Shown here: positions 58,407 through 64,000 of the stretch, piece by piece
How the letters are laid out: each line of letters opens with the position of its first letter
How positions within the stretch are numbered: the first letter of the stretch is position 1
Assembly: GCF_030730865.1 (NCBI RefSeq)
Contig: NZ_JAVALZ010000001.1
Coordinates: forward strand, 744,001 to 808,000
Length of the DNA stretch: 64,000 nucleotides
Direction of reading: 5' to 3'
Source of the DNA: Uliginosibacterium sp. 31-16
GTDB taxonomy: Bacteria > Pseudomonadota > Gammaproteobacteria > Burkholderiales > Rhodocyclaceae
Notes under the pieces: generated by a model
The model's database searches: none
The model's input: the letters and a program-made list of their open reading frames with translations, nothing else
What the model was told of the DNA's origin: nothing
Translations under genes and position numbers: made by a program

Positions 58407-60548
58407 TCAGCGCAAGACTGACTGATCAGTCACGATCTTGGGTGTGATGAACACCATCAGCTCGGTCTTATTGTCTTTCTTTTCGTTGTTACGGAAGAGC
58501 GCCCCGAGGAACGGGATGTCTCCCAGGAACGGGACCTTGGTCACGACACCTTTGGTGTCTTGCTGGAAGATCCCGCCGATCACGACGGTCCCACCGTTCT
58601 CGACCAGCACTTCACTCTTCACGTGCTTGGTATCGATTGCCACACCAGCGCCCGTTGCAATCTGGGTGTTGGGCGTGTCCTTGCTGATATCCAGAGTCAT
58701 CGAGACCCGACCATCAGGCGTAATCTGCGGCTTAACCTTCAGCGACAGATTGGCCTTGCGGAATTGCACAGCAGTAGCGCCGGAACTGGTCGCCGTCTGA
58801 TACGGAATTTCAACACCCTGTTCAATCAGTGCTTCAATCTGGTCGGCAGTCATGACACGAGGCCGAGACACCACTCGCCCACGGCCATCCGCTTCAAGTG
58901 CGGAAAGCTCAAGGTTCAAAATCCCGGTTCCATTGGCACTCAACAAGGTGAGGCCCAACTGACCTGCTGACTTACCGGCAATCGTTGACGCCACATTATT
59001 GAAATTCAAACGGTCAGTCTGGAATTTGGATTTGTCTTCAATCTGGCCCGTAATGTAGCCCGTGTCGATGGTGTTGCCGCTGGTCGTGTACGACCCGCCG
59101 GTTCCGATCGACTTGTTCTGCGTCAGACCGAATCGAGCACCCAGATTCTTGCTGAATGTGTCTTCCGCCTCAATGATCTGAGCCTCGATGATCACCTGAC
59201 GTGCAGGTACATCAATGTCGTTCAGCATGCGGCGAACATCATCCAGACGCGCATTAGTGTCAGTAACAATCAGCTTGTTGGAGCGCTCATCCATGATGAC
59301 CGAACCACGCTTTGACAGGATGGTCTTGTCCTTGTCCTTGAGAACTCCGTCGTAAATTGCTTTTGAATTGTGATAGTTGATCTGGAAAGTCTCAGTTCTC
59401 AACGGCTCAAGATCGTTGATCTGAATCTTGGACTCCAGCTCAAGCTTTTCACGAGCGGCCAACTCTTCTCGCGGTGCAATCCAGATCACATTGCCATTCT
59501 TGCGCATGTCCAAGCCTTTGGCCTGGAGGATGATCTCAAGTGCCTGATCCCACGGAACATCCTTGAGACGCAAGGTCAGCGATCCCGTCACCGAGTCACT
59601 GGTAATGATATTGAAATTAGTGAAATCCGATATGACCTGCAATACGGAACGCACGTCAATGTTCTGGAAGTTCAGGGAGAGTTTCTCGCCAGCATATTTG
59701 ACGGCGCGAGAGGTCCCCTGAACCAGTTTGCGCGGATCATCCTGCGTCGGCTTCACTTCGAGGACGAACTGAGTATCCGTCTGATAGGCGTTGTGCTCCC
59801 ACAGCCCGCTCGGCGTAATGACCATCTTTACGGCAGCGCCCTGTTGAGTTGTCGTGACATTCGTTACCGGGGTTCCGAAATCAGTCACATCCAGACTCTT
59901 GCGCAGACGGTCTGGCAGAGAGGTCTTCAGAAACTCGACCACCAAGTTTGAGCCTGTCTGACGAATGTCAATCCCGGTATTGGCGTCTGACAGGTCAATC
60001 ACTACGCGGCCTTCGCCGTCCTTGCCCCGACGGAAATTGATATCACGGATCGCGTGACTGTCAGGCCCACCTTTCTGCTCAGCAAAACGCGCAGTGGTTG
60101 TCGCTTCAGGTGATTTGGCGGTTGCAACCGACAAACTGATCAGCAACTCTTTGCCCTCGATCTTGGTCTCATAAGACAAAGGCCGCAGCAGGTTGATCAC
60201 TAGACGAGTGCGGTCAGCCACCTGAACGATATTAACGCTGCGCACATCACCCTCACCAATTGCCTGGGCCGTTTTGCCCGTGGCATTGCTCGTCGCGGGG
60301 ATATCAATCGCTACACGCGCTGGATTGGATACGCTGAAACTGCCAATCTGCCCTTCCAGAGCTTGCTTGAGCGTGACTTTGATCTGCACATTGCCACCAG
60401 ACTGGGTTGTCTGGATGGATTCAATGGCATTTTTTGCCTCCGCAGCAGAGGCGGGAGCAGGACTGGTTTGTGCATGCACGAAGCCGGTCTGGACAATACC
60501 GACAAGGACACACAACACCGGCGCAATCAAACGCGTTACGGTCTTCAT
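58407..60548 (-). CDS. pilQ: Type IV pilus secretin PilQ
   Basis: 713 residues. A signal peptide ends near residue 26. Two AMIN domains (about 50-140 and 165-275) bind peptidoglycan. An STN domain (about 285-360), an N1 ring domain, and a secretin core follow, which ends with VPFLGDIPFLGALFRN and ELMVFITPKIV. It forms the outer-membrane pore for type IVa pili. It is a different branch from MshL at 12498-14198. It overlaps pilP by ATGA and is followed by the operon terminator. Confidence 0.97.
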   Translation of the reverse strand: MKTVTRLIAPVLCVLVGIVQTGFVHAQTSPAPASAAEAKNAIESIQTTQSGGNVQIKVTLKQALEGQIGSFSVSNPARVAIDIPATSNATGKTAQAIGEGDVRSVNIVQVADRTRLVINLLRPLSYETKIEGKELLISLSVATAKSPEATTTARFAEQKGGPDSHAIRDINFRRGKDGEGRVVIDLSDANTGIDIRQTGSNLVVEFLKTSLPDRLRKSLDVTDFGTPVTNVTTTQQGAAVKMVITPSGLWEHNAYQTDTQFVLEVKPTQDDPRKLVQGTSRAVKYAGEKLSLNFQNIDVRSVLQVISDFTNFNIITSDSVTGSLTLRLKDVPWDQALEIILQAKGLDMRKNGNVIWIAPREELAAREKLELESKIQINDLEPLRTETFQINYHNSKAIYDGVLKDKDKTILSKRGSVIMDERSNKLIVTDTNARLDDVRRMLNDIDVPARQVIIEAQIIEAEDTFSKNLGARFGLTQNKSIGTGGSYTTSGNTIDTGYITGQIEDKSKFQTDRLNFNNVASTIAGKSAGQLGLTLLSANGTGILNLELSALEADGRGRVVSRPRVMTADQIEALIEQGVEIPYQTATSSGATAVQFRKANLSLKVKPQITPDGRVSMTLDISKDTPNTQIATGAGVAIDTKHVKSEVLVENGGTVVIGGIFQQDTKGVVTKVPFLGDIPFLGALFRNNEKKDNKTELMVFITPKIVTDQSVLR

Positions 60549-61069
60549 TTCTTGGTCTCCTGCTCTTGCAGCTGCATAGTGCTGAAACGCTCGACCCAGT
60601 CACCATTGGCGTCTTCGACGAGCTCTTTCAACGTAAGGTCATTTTCAGTGATCTTGGTGACCACCCCGAAATTCTGGCCAAGGTAGTTCCCGGCCTTGAC
60701 TTGATGAACGGTCCGGTCAGCCTGAACCAACCCAACCGGCTTCCCATTCATCATCATCATGCCAACCATCTTCAAGGTCTCCAGCGGATATGCCTCCAGC
60801 GGCTCCCGCCTTCTATTCCTGTCAGGTTGATTGGCTGCCCCGCTGCGTTTTTCCGGCTCAAGGCGAACAGCCTGGAAAGGATCCACCAGAGCCATTACGT
60901 CATAATCGACGACAGGAAACTCCATCAGCTTCGGCAAGGGCTGAATGCGCCCTTGCATCCCCTTTGCTTCGGAATCCATCCAAGACTTCAGATCTTGATG
61001 ATCTTCCCCGCTGCAACCCGAGAGCAGCACACAGCTTATAAGCACAGACCAGATCGGCTTCATTTCCAT
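60545..61069 (-). CDS. pilP: Type IV pilus assembly lipoprotein PilP
   Basis: 174 residues with a lipobox LLSGCSGE (Cys near 19), a disordered Pro/Arg-rich linker (about 50-90) and a C-terminal beta domain (about 95-165: YPLETLKMVGMMMMNGKPVGLVQAD, VKAGNYLGQNFG, LTLKELV). PilP links the PilNO inner-membrane ring to PilQ. Met1 or Met3 can be the start. It overlaps pilQ by ATGA. Confidence 0.94.
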   Translation of the reverse strand: MEMKPIWSVLISCVLLSGCSGEDHQDLKSWMDSEAKGMQGRIQPLPKLMEFPVVDYDVMALVDPFQAVRLEPEKRSGAANQPDRNRRREPLEAYPLETLKMVGMMMMNGKPVGLVQADRTVHQVKAGNYLGQNFGVVTKITENDLTLKELVEDANGDWVERFSTMQLQEQETKK

Positions 61070-61083
61070 ATCCTCCGCTGGCC

Positions 61084-61731
61084 TTATTTCTTTTTCTCTG
61101 CAGCAGCTTTATCACGCTTCTGCTTAGAAACTTCTTCATCATCAAGGTAACGATAAGTTACCGCAAAAGCATCCATTTTCAGGCCACCATCCTTGGCAGG
61201 AGCCACGACTACGTCCCTTAAAGTCACAATCCGAGGCAGCTTGGCTACATCACCGACAAACTGTCCGAGAGCGTGATAACTCCCTGTGATTGAAATGGCA
61301 ATCGGCAGTTCCGCATAAAAGTCTTTCATGGACTCCTGCCCAGGCTTCCAGAGCTCGAATTGCAAACCCCGACCTCTTCCTGCCTGGTTGATATCGATGA
61401 TCAGCGACTCCATTTCAGACTTGTTGGGCAATTGCTTCAGCAGAGCCCCGAACTGGCGGTCCATTTCAGCAAGCTGCTTGCGATATTCATCCAGATTGAC
61501 CGCTTGGCGCTTCTTGCCGAGCCACTCATCCTTCAGCTTCACTTCCTCCTGCTGAGCCTGCTCAAGCTGTTCCACCTTGCCCTTCCAGTCAAACCACCAC
61601 CCAGCAAAAACAACCACGACCAAGAGCAAGACAAGTGCCGCGACTTTTGGAGCCAAAGGCCAAACACCGGGGTCATTCGGATCCAACTGACGGAAATCAT
61701 TAATGATCCGGTCCAAACGAAGGTCTTTCAT
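61084..61731 (-). CDS. pilO: Type IV pilus inner-membrane protein PilO
   Basis: 215 residues. A cytosolic N-terminal stretch is followed by one membrane helix (about 28-46), a coiled coil (about 50-95) and a periplasmic ferredoxin-like domain (about 105-200). It pairs with PilN in the alignment complex. It overlaps pilN by ATGA and lies 14 bp before pilP. The highly charged C-terminal tail (KQKRDKAAAEKKK) is short and normal for the family. Confidence 0.94.
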   Translation of the reverse strand: MKDLRLDRIINDFRQLDPNDPGVWPLAPKVAALVLLLVVVVFAGWWFDWKGKVEQLEQAQQEEVKLKDEWLGKKRQAVNLDEYRKQLAEMDRQFGALLKQLPNKSEMESLIIDINQAGRGRGLQFELWKPGQESMKDFYAELPIAISITGSYHALGQFVGDVAKLPRIVTLRDVVVAPAKDGGLKMDAFAVTYRYLDDEEVSKQKRDKAAAEKKK

Positions 61732-62327
61732 GACTTGCCTCCTGCAGAAACGGGGGCGGCGTTTTTGCTGGCAGGATCCTCGGCAAGAGGACGCTCAATG
61801 CTCACATTAAGGTTGAACTCCCCGACTTGCCGACGGTTATAACTGACTGCTTTGATTTCTTGAAGCAATGGCTTCTCAAAAATCGGCGACGCATCAAGAT
61901 TACGCATCAACTGAGAGACGCGCGCATTCGACTGGGCATACCCCGTAAGATTGATCCCACCACCAGCGGGCTTAACCGCCTTGAGAAATACACCTTCCGG
62001 CATTTGCCGAACCAGTTCATTGAAAATCACGACGGTCTGAGTCCGATTGCCTTGCAATGACTCAATCACTTGCTTCCGCGCCAACAAGGACTGTGTCTGC
62101 TCTTTAAGACGCGCAATTTCAGCGATTTCCTTGTCAAGCGCCGAAATTTCTCTTTTCATGAATTCATTTGATGAAACTTGCGCATCGATCCTTTGGCCGA
62201 TCAATACACTTCCTACAAACCACACCGCCGCACCCGCCAGAACAACCAACACAGACAAGGAAATAAACTGCTGCCTGCGATCCTTGCGCGCCTGTTCACG
62301 GTGTGGCAAAAGGTTGATGCGAATCAT
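61728..62327 (-). CDS. pilN: Type IV pilus inner-membrane protein PilN
   Basis: 199 residues. The N-terminal INLLPHR is the conserved peptide that binds the groove of PilM. A membrane helix at about 23-45, a coiled coil (50-85) and a periplasmic domain with VRQMPEGVFLKAVKPAGGGINLTGYAQ follow. It pairs with PilO. It overlaps pilM and pilO by 4 nt each. Confidence 0.95.
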   Translation of the reverse strand: MIRINLLPHREQARKDRRQQFISLSVLVVLAGAAVWFVGSVLIGQRIDAQVSSNEFMKREISALDKEIAEIARLKEQTQSLLARKQVIESLQGNRTQTVVIFNELVRQMPEGVFLKAVKPAGGGINLTGYAQSNARVSQLMRNLDASPIFEKPLLQEIKAVSYNRRQVGEFNLNVSIERPLAEDPASKNAAPVSAGGKS

Positions 62328-63400
62328 GCGTCAAACCTCCGCAAAGCCAAACCACATGCCACCAGTAATGCCGGAGCGTCTGCCGCCAGATTTTTCGGAC
62401 GAATCCGTTGAGACAACCCCATGCCAACAAAGGGGTTCGCCACTTCGGTAGTAACCTGAGTACGTCCAGCCACTATCTGATCAATCCCGGGAATCACGGC
62501 ACACCCTCCTGAGAGGACGATGTGATCAACTTGGTTAAATTGAGTAGAAGTAAAGAAAAACTGCAAAGCACGCGAAATTTCCAGCGCAACACTTTCGGAG
62601 AAAGGCCTTAGCAAATCGTGCTCGTAATTTTCGGGCAGACTGCTGGAACGTTTTGCGGCCTCAGCCTCTTCCGTGCTCATCCCGTAATTACGGGAGATAT
62701 CCTGCGTCAGTTGATTTCCACCAAAAGCCTGCTCACGCGAATACAGCACGCTGTCGTCGCGCAGAACAGTCACTTTCATCATCTGGGCACCAACATCAAC
62801 AAGCGCCACTACCTTGCCCCGGCCGGCTTCGGGCAATCGGCGTTTGATCAAATCAAACGCTGACTGAGACGCAAAGGACTCAACATCCATAACAATTGCA
62901 CGCAGACCAGCAGCTTCGGCCGCCGCCACACGATCTTCAACTTTTTCTTTACGTGACGCAGCTATCAACACCTCAACCTCGTCCGCGCCAGACCCCGCCG
63001 GACCTAGAACCTGATAGTCAAGATTCACTTCTTCGATAGCGAACGGGATGTATTGATTGGCTTCAGACTCAACCTGAATTTCCATCTCCAACTCACGCAA
63101 GCCCGCAGGAAGGGTGATTTTTTTCGTAATCACCGCAGCGGCCGGCAACGCCAAAGCCACTTGCTTGGTTGAAGAGCCCAAGCGTCGCCATGCACGCCGA
63201 ATTGAATCGGCAACTGCTTCCAAGCTGGCTATATTGCCATCCGTCACAGCATCTCGCGGCAAAGGTTCAATAGCGTAGCGCTCAAGGCGGAACTGATTCG
63301 ACCCCGCCTCTACAAGCTCTACAAGTTTGACCGCAGAGGAGGATATATCCAGCCCTATCAAGGCTTTGGATTTCCCTCCCAGCAAAGATTGAATGTCCAT
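62324..63400 (-). CDS. pilM: Type IV pilus actin-like ATPase PilM
   Basis: 358 residues of the FtsA/PilM actin-like family. IGLDISSSAVKLVEL (phosphate 1) is at about 15-29, VDVGAQMMKVTVL (phosphate 2) is near 195-207, and VLSGGCAVIPGID is near 295. It binds ATP and the tail of PilN on the cytosolic side. It is the first gene of the pilMNOPQ operon, divergent from the PBP1A gene across 217 bp, as is standard in proteobacteria. Confidence 0.96.
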   Translation of the reverse strand: MDIQSLLGGKSKALIGLDISSSAVKLVELVEAGSNQFRLERYAIEPLPRDAVTDGNIASLEAVADSIRRAWRRLGSSTKQVALALPAAAVITKKITLPAGLRELEMEIQVESEANQYIPFAIEEVNLDYQVLGPAGSGADEVEVLIAASRKEKVEDRVAAAEAAGLRAIVMDVESFASQSAFDLIKRRLPEAGRGKVVALVDVGAQMMKVTVLRDDSVLYSREQAFGGNQLTQDISRNYGMSTEEAEAAKRSSSLPENYEHDLLRPFSESVALEISRALQFFFTSTQFNQVDHIVLSGGCAVIPGIDQIVAGRTQVTTEVANPFVGMGLSQRIRPKNLAADAPALLVACGLALRRFDA

Positions 63401-63617
63401 CTCGTCAGGCCACTCTCTAAATGTTGTTTAAATTCAGAAACTTAGGCGCACTTACAATAAATTACTTTAAATCCTAACAGTAAGTTGCAATACAAGTAAA
63501 GCATAACGGCGCCGAACGGTAGAGGCTCCTGCCCGAAGGAGGTTGCCTGCCGCCTGTCATACCCACCTATCCCCCTCTCCGAGACGCATATAATTGCGGC
63601 TTGATTGAAGGAGTCTC
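63401..63617. other. Divergent pilM-mrcA promoter region
   Basis: 217 bp. The part at 63421-63500, next to pilM, is AT-rich and must carry the pilM promoter; TTGCAA and TAAAGT at 15-bp spacing on the minus strand are a weak candidate. A TATAAT on the plus strand (63589-63594) suits mrcA, with a start near 63601 and the GAAGGAG ribosome-binding site at 63607-63613. Confidence 0.5.
63589..63594 (+). promoter_or_regulatory. -10 element of mrcA
   Basis: A perfect TATAAT 24 bp before the ATG; no recognisable -35 element at 17 bp (CCTATC). Confidence 0.4.
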
Positions 63618-64000
63618 ATGCGTAATCGCCTGCTTGTCCTGTGTTTGTCTGCCGTAGTCGGAATTCCCCTGTTGGGAGTGGCGGCTATCGCCGTGGCCGC
63701 GTCTTTTGCATGGCCCAAACTGCCCTCTCTTGAAGCGCTCTCCGACTACAAGCCGCGCATTCCACTGCGCATATATACCGCCGATGGAGCATTGATAGGT
63801 GAATTTGGCGAGGAACGTCGCACCTTTGTCGCCATACGGGATGTTCCTGACAACCTGAAGTACGCAATTCTGTCTGCCGAAGATGACCGTTTTTTTGAAC
63901 ACGGCGGCGTTGATGTATCCGGGCTGATCCGTGCCACTCTGCTGAATCTAGTGGGCGCAAGCAAGCAAGGAGGGAGCACCATTACTATGCAGGTGGCTCG
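63618..64000 (+). CDS. mrcA: Penicillin-binding protein 1A, N-terminal part
   Basis: 127 residues are visible before the window ends. A short cytosolic start and a membrane helix (about 5-28) are followed by the UB2H-free linker LPSLEALSDYKPRIPLRIYTADG and the beginning of the glycosyltransferase family 51 domain, with the catalytic Glu in SAEDDRFFEHGG and GGSTITMQ. Full-length proteins are bifunctional peptidoglycan polymerase and transpeptidase enzymes of about 800 residues. The start has GAAGGAG five bases upstream. Divergent from pilM, a very stable gene order. Confidence 0.95.
   Translation, partial: MRNRLLVLCLSAVVGIPLLGVAAIAVAASFAWPKLPSLEALSDYKPRIPLRIYTADGALIGEFGEERRTFVAIRDVPDNLKYAILSAEDDRFFEHGGVDVSGLIRATLLNLVGASKQGGSTITMQVA

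Overview
The window is a stretch of chromosome from a GC-rich, aerobic betaproteobacterium. The grounds are the gene orders hemA-prfA-prmC-grxD, mrcA/pilMNOPQ-aroK-aroB and gltB-gltD, a DUF3683-GlcD-GlcF type fused oxidase, and the protein sequences overall. A member of the Rhodocyclales/Neisseriales side of the class fits best, but the genus cannot be read from the sequence.

Positions 1-19551 (all minus strand) hold a 7TM-DISM sensor histidine kinase, cut by the window edge, and upstream of it a 16-gene, mostly translationally coupled operon for an MSHA-like type IV pilus. In order of transcription the operon has two tandem pilin-like genes (19551-17859), three or four small inner-membrane assembly proteins (17862-14976), a further prepilin, the secretin MshL, a TPR protein, the ExeA/MshM ATPase, the MshE assembly ATPase with a c-di-GMP-binding type N-terminus, the MshG platform protein, and four more prepilins (7126-2270). 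Four of the seven prepilins form one family with an LPCP motif. Three of those carry unusual alanine-rich hydrophobic C-terminal extensions, and in the 631-residue protein this is followed by long predicted coiled coils. No prepilin peptidase or retraction ATPase lies in the window.

Positions 20278-30273 are mainly housekeeping: a DMT exporter, a GNAT acetyltransferase, hemA-prfA, a parvulin lipoprotein, prmC, grxD behind a likely IscR-controlled promoter, a cytochrome c lipoprotein, tRNA-Arg(CCG), a RidA protein, a small membrane protein, dsbD and cutA. Positions 30404-40600 hold signalling and transport genes: a sensor kinase, a NodIJ-like ABC exporter in an operon with a glutathione S-transferase, a hydrolase, a [2Fe-2S] protein, a phosphoesterase, and a hybrid kinase paired with an HD-GYP phosphodiesterase. 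tRNA-Phe follows.

Positions 41059-54464 hold the giant FAD/Fe-S oxidase, pdxH, two paralogous tail-anchored zinc-ribbon proteins of unknown function, and gltB-gltD with its promoter and terminator. Positions 54845-63400 hold a REP-associated transposase, dgt, aroB, aroK and the classical pilMNOPQ operon, so the genome has two separate type IV pilus machines. The window ends inside mrcA (PBP1A), transcribed away from pilM.
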